Assembly: GCA_910587715.1 (NCBI GenBank)
Contig: CAJUMV010000044.1
Span: 1-31,091, forward strand
Reading direction: 5' to 3'
Length of the DNA: 31,091 nucleotides
Origin: an uncultured Lachnospiraceae bacterium
Lineage (GTDB): Bacteria > Bacillota > Clostridia > Lachnospirales > Lachnospiraceae
Below, one piece after another: positions 1 to 8,287 of this stretch (positions are counted from its first letter, which is position 1; each line of letters opens with the position of its first letter). The position numbers and the translations under genes were made by a program. A model generated the notes under the pieces. That model was not told where the DNA came from, made no database searches, and saw only the letters and a list, made by a program, of their open reading frames with translations.

Positions 1-2
1 CT

Positions 3-251
3 TACCGGATTGCACTGGAAAAGGATTCGCCCGTTATCGTATGGGATTTCCATTCACTGCTAATCATGGTGCAAATGTGCTTTTCATTCATGCTCACGGA
101 TAAGGACAGTGATATGCGTATGTGCAAACACTGTAAAAAAGCCTTTGTTGCAAGCAGGAAGGGGAATAAATTTTGCAGTCAGAAGTGCAAGAACCAGTAT
201 AACGTATACAAATCAAGGGAAAAGAAAAAGGGGAACAAAACAAATCCCTAA
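3..251 (+). CDS. C-terminal end of a zinc-finger protein (partial)
   Basis: The reading frame is open from the first complete codon of the window, so this is the 3' end of a longer gene that begins outside. The visible 82 residues hold a short hydrophobic stretch and then a four-cysteine cluster (MCKHC, then FCSQKC) followed by a very basic tail rich in Lys and Arg. The Cys-x2-Cys...Cys-x3-Cys spacing resembles the C-terminal zinc-binding knuckle of CGNR-like and DUF6076-like proteins, which are probably nucleic-acid-binding. The function is unknown. An internal ATG at 66 could be taken as a start, but the frame continues upstream without a stop and encodes plausible protein, so a truncated long gene is the better reading. 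Confidence 0.6.
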   Translation, partial: YRIALEKDSPVIVWDFHSLLIMVQMCFSFMLTDKDSDMRMCKHCKKAFVASRKGNKFCSQKCKNQYNVYKSREKKKGNKTNP

Positions 252-323
252 TTAGCTTAGAGATACAATTTGCGTTGACGGAAACGCAGGAATGATTCTT
301 TGAAATATGACAGATAATATTGC

Positions 324-365
324 ATTAGAGAATTTTGCGCAACAGGCTGTCACGCAAAATCTAAT
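324..365. repeat. Imperfect inverted repeat upstream of the AlbA-type gene
   Basis: ATTAGA...ATTTTGCG on the left pairs with CGCAAAATCTAAT on the right around a loop of about 13 bases. No T-run follows on either strand, so it is not a clear intrinsic terminator. It lies in the gap between the zinc-finger protein and the next gene, about 70 bases before that start, where an operator or the decayed terminator of the upstream gene could be. Confidence 0.5.
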
Positions 366-431
366 AAAATATAGGAAACATCAACTTATACTTTACTAAA
401 CATAGAAAAATAAGCAGTGGAGATGATATAT

Positions 432-1835
432 ATGGAGTTTACTTTGGAAGAACTTTATACCAAAAAGGAAGGACAGACTTATGATCGTAAGAGTGCAAGA
501 AAAGACCCGAAGGGACTGTCCAATCATATTGTCGCATTTGCAAATGCAGACGGCGGTACACTTGTAATCGGTATAGAAGATGATTTTACAGTCACAGGCA
601 TTGACGACTACCACAACAATGTCAATGATATACTTAGAGTGCCTTTTGATTACTGCACCCCATCGGTGCGCGTTACCACTGAAACGGTTGGGTGTACTGA
701 CAAAAACGGCAATCCTAATCATCTGCTGGTTATGACCATTCCGCAAAGCCCTGAGCTGCACGCTAACCAGCAGGACGAAGTATATTACCGTATGGGCGAC
801 AAATCCAAAAAACTGAATTTCGACGAACGGCTGCAGCTTATGTATGCCAAAGGTTCCCGCTATTACGAGGACGAGCCTGTTTATCGTTCCTCTATGGAGG
901 ATATTGACTTGGATTTCGTCGCTGAATACTGCCGGAAAATCGGATACCCAAAATCCGCTGGGGAATATATCCGTCAAAACAACGGATTCGTTGTCAACCA
1001 TAACGGCAGGGAAGAAATGAGCGGCGCTGCCATTTTATTGTTTGGCAAAAATCCGCAACATTTCTTCAAAAGGGCAAGGGTGCGTTTTATCCGATACGAT
1101 GGCACGGAAGCCAAGGTTGGAACCGAAATGAACGTCATTAAGGATGAAATATTTGAAGGTCGCATTCTCGATATGGTTCGCAGCTCTCTCAACTTTGTAC
1201 GCAGCCAAATCAAAGAACACACAAAACTTGGCACAGACGGTCTTTTCCACACAACGCCCGAGTACCCTGAATTTGCATGGAAGGAAATCATCATTAACTC
1301 TGTTGCCCACCGCGATTACAGCATCAAGGGAACCGATATACAAATTAAAATGTTTGATGACAGGATCACCGTTGAGAGTCCTGGCATCCTGCCTGGAATT
1401 GTGCGCCTGAACAATCTCCGCACCGTCCACTTCTCCCGCAATCCAAACATTGCTCGCTTCCTCCACGAATATGATTATGTGCAGGAATTTGGTGAGGGCA
1501 TTGACCGTATGTTTAATGAAATGGCGGCCGCCGGGCTTCCTGCTCCCGAATACCGCGATAACGCTTTTATGCTCAATGCCACAATTCGAAATGGGGTAAT
1601 AAATGAGACGAATGGGGTAATAAATGGGGCAATAAATATCCCTGTTACCGAGCAGGCTGTTTTATCTGCCATAAGGAAAAATCCAGGAATTACAAAAACA
1701 GAATTGCAGAAAGTAACTTCTCTTGGAAAAAGTACGATTGACCGAGCAATCAAGGCGTTAAAAGAAAAATGCTTAATCGAGCGTGTCGGTTCTAATAAAA
1801 CAGGTTATTGGAAAATTATAAATAAGGGGCTGTAA
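432..1835 (+). CDS. AlbA/Schlafen-type ATP-binding transcriptional regulator (COG2865-like)
   Basis: The protein is 467 residues and has three visible parts. Residues about 8-120 form an AlbA_2/Schlafen-type domain (EGQTYDRKSARKD, then FANADGGTLVIGIED). Residues about 265-370 form a GHKL-like ATP-binding region (EIIINSVAHRDYS, then a Gly-rich FGEGIDRM). The C-terminus, about 410-465, is a winged helix (NPGITKTELQKVTSLGKSTIDRAI). A linker with repeated NGVIN/NGAIN units joins the last two. The family is common on mobile or accessory DNA, is presumed to bind nucleic acid, and has no assigned pathway. I chose the ATG at 432 because GGAG at 419-422 lies 9 bases upstream. The earlier GTG at 417 overlaps that site. 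Confidence 0.85.
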   Translation: MEFTLEELYTKKEGQTYDRKSARKDPKGLSNHIVAFANADGGTLVIGIEDDFTVTGIDDYHNNVNDILRVPFDYCTPSVRVTTETVGCTDKNGNPNHLLVMTIPQSPELHANQQDEVYYRMGDKSKKLNFDERLQLMYAKGSRYYEDEPVYRSSMEDIDLDFVAEYCRKIGYPKSAGEYIRQNNGFVVNHNGREEMSGAAILLFGKNPQHFFKRARVRFIRYDGTEAKVGTEMNVIKDEIFEGRILDMVRSSLNFVRSQIKEHTKLGTDGLFHTTPEYPEFAWKEIIINSVAHRDYSIKGTDIQIKMFDDRITVESPGILPGIVRLNNLRTVHFSRNPNIARFLHEYDYVQEFGEGIDRMFNEMAAAGLPAPEYRDNAFMLNATIRNGVINETNGVINGAINIPVTEQAVLSAIRKNPGITKTELQKVTSLGKSTIDRAIKALKEKCLIERVGSNKTGYWKIINKGL

Positions 1836-1845
1836 AAAGCCCCTT
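1824..1845 (+). terminator. Hairpin over the stop codon of the AlbA-type gene
   Basis: AAGGGGC and GCCCCTT form a 7-bp perfect stem around an 8-base loop that includes the TAA stop. There is no clear T-run after it, so it is a weak or Rho-assisted terminator at best. Confidence 0.45.
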
Positions 1846-1877
1846 GACCGTCTCGTGTTAAAAACTTGAAATAAAAG

Positions 1878-2231
1878 CTAAAGAGAATATATCAGATCGT
1901 GCAACACTACTTCCTCCGCCCTGCTCCTGATGCTGTTTATCTTCTGAAGCCAGCCAAGCCAGTTCTCGGATTTAAGCTGCTCCGTCACACCCTCTTTTTT
2001 AGCCATCTGCCTTACAAGCCTGTCCATCATCTCATTGCATTCCTCGTCAATCTCCGCAAGATGCTTCCATAAGGTTTCCGACAGAATCATATGCGAATAA
2101 ATTCCCCTGTGGTTTTCTTCTAAAAAACGCTTCCTCATTCTTCCGTACTTCCCAATCTGATACTCCGTTGTGTCCGAAAGTTTGAGGTCAGGAATCAGAT
2201 AGTCGCCTTCCCAATGATATGTAATTTCCAT
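1878..2231 (-). CDS. tnpV: TnpV family transposon-encoded protein
   Basis: The protein is 117 residues. It matches the TnpV family of clostridial mobilisable transposons by pattern: an N-terminal MEITYHWEGDYLIPDL, a central block GKYGRMRKRFLEENHRG, and a C-terminal stretch EQLKSENWLGWLQKINSIR ending in a conserved hydrophobic tail. The biochemical role of TnpV is not established; it travels with large serine recombinases such as TnpX, none of which is present here. The ATG at 2231 is preceded by AAAGG at a 9-base spacing; a TTG two codons upstream is too close to that site. It lies beside an 83-bp palindrome and a truncated kinase, so it is probably a leftover of an insertion or deletion event. 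Confidence 0.8.
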   Translation of the reverse strand: MEITYHWEGDYLIPDLKLSDTTEYQIGKYGRMRKRFLEENHRGIYSHMILSETLWKHLAEIDEECNEMMDRLVRQMAKKEGVTEQLKSENWLGWLQKINSIRSRAEEVVLHDLIYSL

Positions 2232-2347
2232 ATACAACCGCCTTTCTTTGTGCTAAACTGTTTACAGATACGAATAAAAGAATTTATCACCTTCTCCCTT
2301 TACCACAACATCTGCAAGTTTCCATTCACCACAAATGAGCCAGCCGC

Positions 2348-2430
2348 ATATGTTGTATTTTAGCAGATGCGCATTTCCGCTAAAATACAGCATTTTACGG
2401 AAATGTTTACATCTACAGTTCACAACATAT
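2348..2430. repeat. 83-bp imperfect palindrome at the kinase truncation point
   Basis: Both arms carry the same blocks in inverted order: ATATGTTGT (2348-2356 and 2422-2430), AGATG (2365-2369 and 2410-2414), CATTTCCG (2372-2379 and 2398-2405) and TAAAAT (2381-2386 and 2392-2397), with a loop of about 5 bases. The outer right arm supplies the last codons and stop of the truncated sensor kinase. This looks like a small inserted palindromic element or a transposon end rather than native sequence. Confidence 0.7.
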
Positions 2431-2907
2431 CACATCTGCCTCCTCTGCCCATGCCATTTTCTGCATACGGGACTGGCTGTATAGGATCGGCATCATTTCC
2501 TGTACATTATCGTTTACAGCGTAAACGCGCACGTCGTACAGCAGTGTGTTGTTGCTGACCAGACGCTCCAACGCCGTAATGTCAGAATGGTAAAAGCCAA
2601 GCAGCTCCTCCGTGGTCATTTTTTCCTGCCTGACCGATTTTTGCAGCATCTGTAACAGCGCCTCGTCATTTAAGAAAAACTGTGTCGTCATATTCACCGA
2701 GTCAATGTTCTTTCTGATGTGATCCTGATTCCGCTCCATCGTGTATGCCATGTAATTTCTGTTCTCCGTAATCACATTCTGCTCCATGTTATAAAAGAGC
2801 ACCCCCGCCAGCACAGAAATCGGCAGAGCCACCAAAAAACAAATGACCAGCGTAAATTTGCTATTTAATTTTAATCCGCCAAATGCCTTCTTCCAGTATA
2901 AACCCAT
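2413..2907 (-). pseudogene. Truncated YesM-type sensor histidine kinase (N-terminal fragment)
   Basis: Only 164 residues remain of a protein family that is usually near 570-600. A transmembrane segment lies at about residues 19-41, followed by an extracytoplasmic Cache-like sensor (FYNMEQNVITENRNYMAYTM) with the coiled, Asn-rich pattern typical of YesM sensors. The second membrane helix, HAMP, His box and ATPase domains are missing, as is the partner YesN-type response regulator. The reading frame runs into an 83-bp palindrome that provides the last few codons and the TAG. Its ATG lies 3 bases after the stop of the upstream solute-binding protein, so the two were one operon in which the kinase presumably sensed the ligand of that transporter. 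A functional short protein is possible but unlikely. Confidence 0.8.
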
Positions 2908-2910
2908 TTC

Positions 2911-4569
2911 TTAATCAATTCCCATTTTTTCTTTTGCCTGTCTCATCAGCTCCGTCTTTGCCGCCTGCACTTCTCTAAATCCGTATGCCTCTCTCTCTTG
3001 CAAAAAAAAGGCAAATATCTCGTCAAATTCCTCCTCCGATTCTGCCAACAGAAGCCTTGGCAATGTCCTGCTCCAGAGCAATTCGATTTTAGTGTCTTCG
3101 TAAGCTTCCTTAGAACCCTTCGGGAGAAAAGCGTCATACTGCCCGTTGTAAACCACATAAGGGTATGACCACTCCATAATCTGTTTGACCGGCTCCCCCG
3201 GCTCCTGTCGCCACTTTAACTGCATCCGGTTGTCCTGCAGCATCCAGTAAGTGTTGTCCGCGCCGTACCTTTCATTATACGCCTGCCTGTCCGTGTTGAG
3301 CAGGACGTTTACCTCCTCCTTTACCACCGGTTTCCCGTCCACATAGTCAAAGGTTTCCCCCTCCACCCCAAGCGAAAGACAAAGCTGCCCGTGTTCACTC
3401 AGCATATAATCCATAAGGGCAATCGCCCGCTCCGGATGCTCACAGTTCTTCGAAATCAGCGTGACCGTCCAGCCGTTGATACCGCTTGTGGGAAGCGTCG
3501 GGGCATCTCCCGCCGCATTCTTCGGACCGTCCACCGCCAAGTAAATCCGCTCCGGATGGTTTACATAAAGTTGTTTCTGCTGCGCCACCATATCCGTATA
3601 CTGATAGAGCATACAGAAATATCTGCCCTTTGCCATCTTTTCCTCGGTCTGCGTCCTCTGGTCAATGAAAATGTCGTCTGCGAGAAGCCCCTCCTCCCCG
3701 AGCCTGCGGAACATTTTCAGCCAGGTGATATAATCCTCATTCGTATAGCGGTCATAAAGTTCCCCGTTTTCCTCAAAGGGCACCGCCAGAAAATTCATCA
3801 GATACTGGTCAAAGGAAACGTTTCCCTGATCGTTAAACACATGCGCACCCACGGGAATCAACGACTCCCCGTCCACCGTCGGGAACATTTCCTGCGCCTT
3901 TTTGACCGCCGCCGAAAACCCCTCCGGCGTCGTCATGTCCGGACTGCCGATTGCCTCATAAATATCCTTCCGCACGAGAAACGTCTGGTTGGAGCTGATG
4001 TTATCATGCGACTCGATATCCTTCGCCGTAAAAAAGGAGTTAGGATAGCTGTAGAGATTGCCGTCCTCCTTCGTGTACCAGTTGACCACATCCGCGTCGC
4101 TGACCTCATAAAAATAGGCGTCATATTCGTCCGCCAGCTCGTTTAAGGCATAAACCTCCCCGTCGTCTATCATCTGGTCAACCTGCGGCTCCCACCAGCC
4201 AAGCGTAATAAAATCCGGCAGGGAATCCGCCGCGTTCAATGCGTTTAGCTTTTCATTCTCATTGCCGCCCGGCGTGATAAAACGGATACTCACGCCCGTC
4301 TCCTCCGTGATTTTATCGGACACCACATTGCCGCCCCATTCGGAATTGAACCACGAATAGTTGATATACCAGTCAAACGTAACAGGCTCGCCCGCATACC
4401 GCTCCCATGCGGGCGCATCCGCCCCATCCGCCGACGCCTGTCCCGCTCCCTGCCGCGCCTGCCCGCCGTCCTTCGACGCGCACCCCGCAACAAACACAGA
4501 TGCTATAAGCGTAAGCATCCCGGCAAAAACCTTCCATCTATTTTTTCTTCTCTTCTCTCTCACCCGCAT
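2911..4569 (-). CDS. Large extracellular solute-binding lipoprotein of an ABC sugar transporter
   Basis: The protein is 552 residues. A basic N-terminus and hydrophobic segment lead to a lipobox (VAGC, Cys30), so the mature protein should be a membrane-anchored lipoprotein. The body fits the long (about 500-560) LplA-like class of carbohydrate-binding proteins: VTFDWYINYSWFN after the linker, then LPDFITLGWW, and a C-terminal region rich in Trp and Tyr. This class usually works with LplB/YtcP-type permeases, which are not here; the permeases just upstream belong to a different, shorter-SBP system. AGGA lies 7 bases before the ATG. It has its own promoter and is followed 3 bases later by the sensor kinase stump. 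The substrate cannot be read from sequence, though an oligosaccharide is likely. Confidence 0.88.
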   Translation of the reverse strand: MRVREKRRKNRWKVFAGMLTLIASVFVAGCASKDGGQARQGAGQASADGADAPAWERYAGEPVTFDWYINYSWFNSEWGGNVVSDKITEETGVSIRFITPGGNENEKLNALNAADSLPDFITLGWWEPQVDQMIDDGEVYALNELADEYDAYFYEVSDADVVNWYTKEDGNLYSYPNSFFTAKDIESHDNISSNQTFLVRKDIYEAIGSPDMTTPEGFSAAVKKAQEMFPTVDGESLIPVGAHVFNDQGNVSFDQYLMNFLAVPFEENGELYDRYTNEDYITWLKMFRRLGEEGLLADDIFIDQRTQTEEKMAKGRYFCMLYQYTDMVAQQKQLYVNHPERIYLAVDGPKNAAGDAPTLPTSGINGWTVTLISKNCEHPERAIALMDYMLSEHGQLCLSLGVEGETFDYVDGKPVVKEEVNVLLNTDRQAYNERYGADNTYWMLQDNRMQLKWRQEPGEPVKQIMEWSYPYVVYNGQYDAFLPKGSKEAYEDTKIELLWSRTLPRLLLAESEEEFDEIFAFFLQEREAYGFREVQAAKTELMRQAKEKMGID

Positions 4570-4622
4570 CTTCTTTTCCTAATCTCCATACTTGAAATCC
4601 GATATATTTTCATCTTTCTTAC

Positions 4623-4651
4623 AGTATACGGTTTTCTACCTCTCATTTCAA
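4623..4651 (-). promoter_or_regulatory. Sigma-A type promoter for the solute-binding protein/kinase unit
   Basis: On the minus strand, TTGAAA (4651-4646) and TATACT (4628-4623) are separated by 17 bases. It lies directly after the terminator of the upstream ABC operon and about 55 bases before the start codon, so this unit is transcribed separately. Confidence 0.75.
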
Positions 4652-4655
4652 CGCC

Positions 4656-4690
4656 AAAAGAGCACTACCTCCAGTTCTGAGGTACTGCTC
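4656..4690 (-). terminator. Intrinsic terminator of the ABC/glycosidase operon
   Basis: On the minus strand GAGCAGTACCTC pairs with GAGGTAGTGCTC (11 of 12 pairs, 7-base loop) and is followed by TTTT. It closes the long minus-strand glycan operon and separates it from the next promoter. Confidence 0.8.
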
Positions 4691-4723
4691 CTTATCAACG
4701 CATTATTATCACTTTGCCTATAC

Positions 4724-4866
4724 CGAGTCGTGCATGTCGTATAATCCATAAGCAGACTCTCAAAAAACGCCGGTACTTAGCGAGGTTTTTTCGAGCTTAG
4801 TACCGCTGCGTTTTTTGCGAAGCGAAAGCGGGTCTGCGTTGGAATATACGACACGCGCAACGACCG
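4724..4866. repeat. Long intergenic palindromic element, copy A
   Basis: Nested inverted repeats, from outside in: GTCGTATAATCC (4736-4747) with GGAATATACGAC (4841-4852), 11 of 12 paired; GCAGAC (4752-4757) with GTCTGC (4832-4837); AAAAAACGC (4762-4770) with GCGTTTTTT (4808-4816); GGTACTTAGC (4772-4781) with GCTTAGTACC (4795-4804). A GC-GAAA-GC segment lies in the right half. A second, diverged copy with the same plan is at 9653-9837. It sits in the gap between the second permease and the terminator of the operon. Confidence 0.8.
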
Positions 4867-4889
4867 CATAGCCACTTATTACACTTCCT

Positions 4890-5716
4890 CTACTCTTTCA
4901 CGCTCCCCGCCGAAATACTACTAATAATATACTTCGAGCAGAAGCAGAACACAATCAGGATTGGCACCACGGAAATTGCCACGCCAAGGTAAATCGCCCC
5001 CTGATTCTTCTGCAGATCCGTCGCGGCGTTCAGCGTGCTGATCATCACTGGCAGCGTCATTTTATCCGGTGTGTTTAACAGAATCAACGGTACCAGATAG
5101 TTGTTCCAGTTACCGATAAAGGAACCAATGGACATGGTCGCAATGCCGGGCGCCATGATCGGCAGTACAATCCTGTGGAAAATATGCAGCTCGCCCGCGC
5201 CGTCGATTCTTGCCGCTTCCAAAAGCGCTTTGGAAAGCGTGGACTGCACATACTGTCTCAAGAAAAACACCGTGCCCGGCGATGCGATTGCCGGAATGAT
5301 GAGCGGCAGGTAGGAGTCCACCATATGCAGCTTCTGACAGAGATTGTAAAAACCGATCAGACTCAGCTGCGCCGGAATCATCATAAACACCACAAGTATT
5401 TAAACAGCCACGCGTTTCCTTTGAAACGGTACACCGCCATCGCATAAGCCGTGATCGACGAAAAGTACGCCGTCAGTATGGTCGCCGGAATCGCCACCAG
5501 CAGACTGTTTTTAAAGCCCTTAAACAGATTCACATACTTAAACAGTGCCTCCCAGTTCTCCCCCAGATGGGTGCTGGGTATCAGCGTAAAGGAATGGGTA
5601 ATCTCCACGCCGCTTCTCGTGGCGTTCACGATCATCAGCAGAAACGGAAGGAAGCATATCGCCGCGAGCAGGATCAGGCATACATAAATGGCTCCTCTTT
5701 TCACTTTTTTCGCCAT
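4890..5716 (-). pseudogene. ABC sugar permease, MalG/CUT1 type, frame-broken by a 1-base deletion
   Basis: Reading through one missing base gives a 275-residue protein of normal family length. The first piece (from 5716) has an N-terminal membrane segment and the periplasmic loop. The second piece carries the EAA loop (EAARIDGAG...IVLP) that docks on the ATPase, and the last membrane helices, ending GSVKE. The frame changes near 5401-5405: the native frame would read ...KYL-VVFMMIPAQLSLIGFY, but the sequence reads KYLWCL-stop. No slippery heptamer is in frame there, so this is a real deletion or a sequencing error. GGGAGG precedes the ATG, which follows the first permease stop by one base. 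No ATPase is encoded in the locus; CUT1 systems in Firmicutes often share one MsmK-type ATPase encoded elsewhere. Confidence 0.85.
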
Positions 5717-5717
5717 A

Positions 5718-6641
5718 CTAATCTTCCTCCCTTCCCAATGTCTTAAACTGGATGATGGACACGATCAGGATGATAAAGAACAGCGTGTAGGCGATTGCCG
5801 ACGCGTACCCTACCTGATGCGTCTCAAAACCAAACTTATACAGATACATGACCGCCGTCTGCAGACATCCCGAAGGCTCACCCGCCGTGTTCGGCGCCAC
5901 ACCGTTCATCAGGAACGGCAGATCGAAAAGCTGCAAGCCGCCAATCAGCGAGGTCACGAAAACGTAGAGCATGATCGGTCTAAGCAGCGGAATCGTAATT
6001 TTCGCAAACACCTTCCATCTGCCCGCGCCGTCAATTGCCGCCGCCTCAAAATAGTCTGTCGGGATGCCCTGCACACCCGCCATCAGCATGATAAAGGAAT
6101 TGCCGAACCACATCCACGCGCCGATCACCGAGATCACGTAGGGCGCGGTGGACGTGGAACCCAGCCAGTTGATCTGCTCCTTCGTAATCCCCAGTGTCAG
6201 CAGAAGCTGGTTGAAACTGCCGTACTTCCAGTCGAGCAGCGTCTTGAACAGGAACGCCACGGAAGTCGCCGCGATTAGGTTCGGCAGATAGTACACCGCC
6301 CGGAATATCCCAAGCCCGCGTATCTTGTATTTGATGTCGCTGAAAATCACTGTCAGCAGAAATGCCAGACCGAGCTGTAATATAATATTCACGCCCCAGA
6401 TCTTAACCGTGTTTCCAAGCGCTTTCCAGAAAAACTTATCCTTAAATACTCTTATGTAATTGGCAAGCCCCGCCCATTTCGCGTCCCCGAAACCTTTATA
6501 GCTGGTGAAACTCAGATACAGTGTCCGGAACACCGGATATACGCTGAACGTCAGAAAGACGATCACAAAGGGCAGCACGAACAGATATGCCATACGATTC
6601 AGATTTCTCTTTTTAGGTTTCCCCACATTTGTCTTTGCCAT
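5718..6641 (-). CDS. ABC sugar permease, MalF/CUT1 type
   Basis: The protein is 307 residues with about six membrane helices. The EAA loop is clear (EAAAIDGAGRWKVFAKI, then IPLLRP), which marks it as a type I ABC importer permease of the carbohydrate CUT1 class. It pairs with the permease directly downstream and the binding protein upstream to import an oligosaccharide. I chose the ATG at 6641 because GGAGGG lies about 5 bases upstream; an open frame extends to 6701 but encodes a low-complexity, unlikely N-terminus that crosses the intercistronic hairpin. It is intact, unlike its two transport partners. Confidence 0.92.
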   Translation of the reverse strand: MAKTNVGKPKKRNLNRMAYLFVLPFVIVFLTFSVYPVFRTLYLSFTSYKGFGDAKWAGLANYIRVFKDKFFWKALGNTVKIWGVNIILQLGLAFLLTVIFSDIKYKIRGLGIFRAVYYLPNLIAATSVAFLFKTLLDWKYGSFNQLLLTLGITKEQINWLGSTSTAPYVISVIGAWMWFGNSFIMLMAGVQGIPTDYFEAAAIDGAGRWKVFAKITIPLLRPIMLYVFVTSLIGGLQLFDLPFLMNGVAPNTAGEPSGCLQTAVMYLYKFGFETHQVGYASAIAYTLFFIILIVSIIQFKTLGREED

Positions 6642-6666
6642 AGTTCCCTCCGTCCCACAAGGTAAA

Positions 6667-6689
6667 GGGGGCTGCGCATTGCTGCCCCC
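6667..6689 (-). promoter_or_regulatory. Intercistronic hairpin between binding protein and permease genes
   Basis: On the minus strand GGGGGC and GCCCCC pair around an 11-base loop and are followed by TTTACC. In ABC importer operons a hairpin at this place commonly protects the upstream message or reduces downstream expression, so that binding protein exceeds permease. That role is inferred from position. Confidence 0.6.
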
Positions 6690-6704
6690 TCCTCCCCTCA
6701 ATCA

Positions 6705-8156
6705 TTATCTGTTTACCGTGATCTCCGGATATGTAGCCTCGACCTGGTCATAGAAGTTCTCCCATGCCTCTTCCTTGTTCATTTCGCCGGTCTTGATCGC
6801 CGTGGTCGCTCTTCCCCACTCGTCGTTGATGAACTTGTCGTATCTGGTCACCTTGGAGTAGTCGATTCCCTGTGCCTGCTCCAGCCAGAACTTGTAGAGC
6901 TGCTGTCCGCCGTAAACCTCGTTCTTGTCTTCCGCATGTGCTTCCAGTACGGAAATAAGGGATACTGTATCGCCCTCGGACTTCTCAATCCACCAGTTTG
7001 CGGTGTCCTCGTTCAGTGTACAGAATTTCAGGAAATCCCACGCCTGTTCTTTTCTCTCGGACTGGGAGGAAATACCGATGAAGGTACCGCCGCCGAAACC
7101 GTAAGCCGGACCGGAGCACACGCCCCACTTGCCGGAAGTGCCCTGCACGTTATCTCTCATGGTCAGCACGCCCTAGGAAGGAAGTCCGTAAGCAAACACC
7201 TCCGTCTTGTCCAGATCCTTGGTCGCCTCCGCAAAAGTTTCCGCATTCCACACGTCCACGGAGTCGTCCGCGTAGTTCTGGATATCTGCAGTCAGGATCG
7301 GCACCTCGCCTGCCATTGCCTGATACCAAGGAGTAGACCACTGGTTCGCATAAGCTGTCAGATCATCCTGATACAGATAAATGCAGAGGTCCTGATAATC
7401 CTTTCTGCCCTGGTCCACATTCAGCACACCGTCGATGACCCATGCGGAGTCGCCGGAGAAGTAATTGATTTCCGCATCGGATGCGAAAATACGGTAGCCC
7501 GCGTCCTTCAGCTCCTGCGCCGTCTCCATAATGGTCGGGTAATCCGCGAACAACTGTCCGATCTCGTTCGGATCGTCCGTGCCAAACACCGTCTGGGCAA
7601 TGTCTCTTCTATAATAAATGCCCGCCGGGGTAATCTGGTAGGAAATCGCTCTCTGAATGCCGTCCGCATCCTGTCCTACATCCCACACATAATCCACAAT
7701 CTGATCCGCGTAATCCTGTGCGTTGTAAGGCGCCTGATTCAAGTCCTCAAAATAGCCCGCATCATAGAAATCTTCTAACATCTGCGGCTCGCCCACGATG
7801 ATATCCGGCTCTTTCTGTCCGCCGTTTAAGGCTGTCTGCACCTTGGTCACGTAGTTGGCAGGCTCGATGACTACCGTCTCCACATCAGTTCCGGTCTTTT
7901 CCTTATAATACTCCGCGAACTGCTCCAAATCCTTTGCCAGTGTCCAGACCACTAATTTGTCCCCACTGGATGCCGGCGTCTCATCCGCCGCACTCGTATC
8001 GCCCGCGTCACCTGCGTCCGCCGCACCGCTCTCGGCTGCACCGGAATCAGAAGCTGCACCGTCTCCCGAAGAAGCGCTGTCACCGCCGCCGCATGCCGTC
8101 ATACTAAACACCATAGCTGTCGCAAGCATCACAGAAAGTACTTTTTTCAGTTTCAT
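6705..8156 (-). pseudogene. ABC sugar-binding lipoprotein interrupted by an in-frame TAG
   Basis: The whole span is one frame of 483 codons with a single TAG at 7175-7173 (codon 328). The N-terminus has a signal segment and a lipobox (SMTAC, Cys22), then a Ser/Ala/Gly/Asp linker to about residue 66, then a typical CUT1 sugar-binding fold starting KLVVWTLAKDLEQFAEYY. Around the stop the sequence reads FAYGLPS-stop-GVLTMRDN. Trp at the stop position (TGG to TAG) restores a normal-length protein, and the part after it (GFGGGTFIGIS, then EQAWDFLKF) is good family sequence. AAAGGAGG lies 7 bases before the ATG. Without suppression, the product would lack about one third of the fold and should not bind ligand. 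Confidence 0.88.
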
Positions 8157-8219
8157 AACATATCCTCCTTTTTGTTTTCATCCTTTTTCAAATTTCTTTT
8201 ATCGTCAGCTGATAAGTTG

Positions 8220-8225
8220 ATTATA
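8220..8225 (-). promoter_or_regulatory. Candidate -10 box of the transporter unit
   Basis: A perfect TATAAT on the minus strand (8225-8220) lies about 60 bases before the binding protein start. The -35 position 17 bases upstream reads TTTTTA, which is poor, so activation by a regulator is plausible. The bases just upstream form a small palindrome (TCCGGCGGA). Confidence 0.5.
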
Positions 8226-8265
8226 GGCTCCGCCGGAACCGATAAAAATGACCTGAATTTTACAA

Positions 8266-8287
8266 AGGTATCATTTTTTTAGTTATC
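8266..8287 (-). promoter_or_regulatory. Candidate operator (AAAAGATACCT-like direct repeats) upstream of the transporter
   Basis: On the minus strand GATAACT (8287-8281) and GATACCT (8272-8266) follow A-runs with a 15-base period. The same GATACCT core occurs twice upstream of the phosphorylase genes (15297-15321). The distal half overlaps the end of the GH30 gene. Confidence 0.45.

Noticed and set aside
3391..4146. Plus-strand open frame of 251 codons
   Set aside because: It is antisense to the intact solute-binding protein and has no ribosome binding site or family pattern.
4724..4866. Palindromic element as an ordinary terminator
   Set aside because: A typical terminator with a T-run lies just downstream at 4690-4656, and a second copy of the element sits inside the operon before GH30.
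5395..5410. Programmed frameshift in the second permease
   Set aside because: No X XXY YYZ heptamer lies in the zero frame at the junction.
7173..7175. TAG in the binding protein read as pyrrolysine or as a programmed readthrough
   Set aside because: No pyrrolysine machinery is seen in the window and the family is not known to use it; a Trp codon mutation is simpler.
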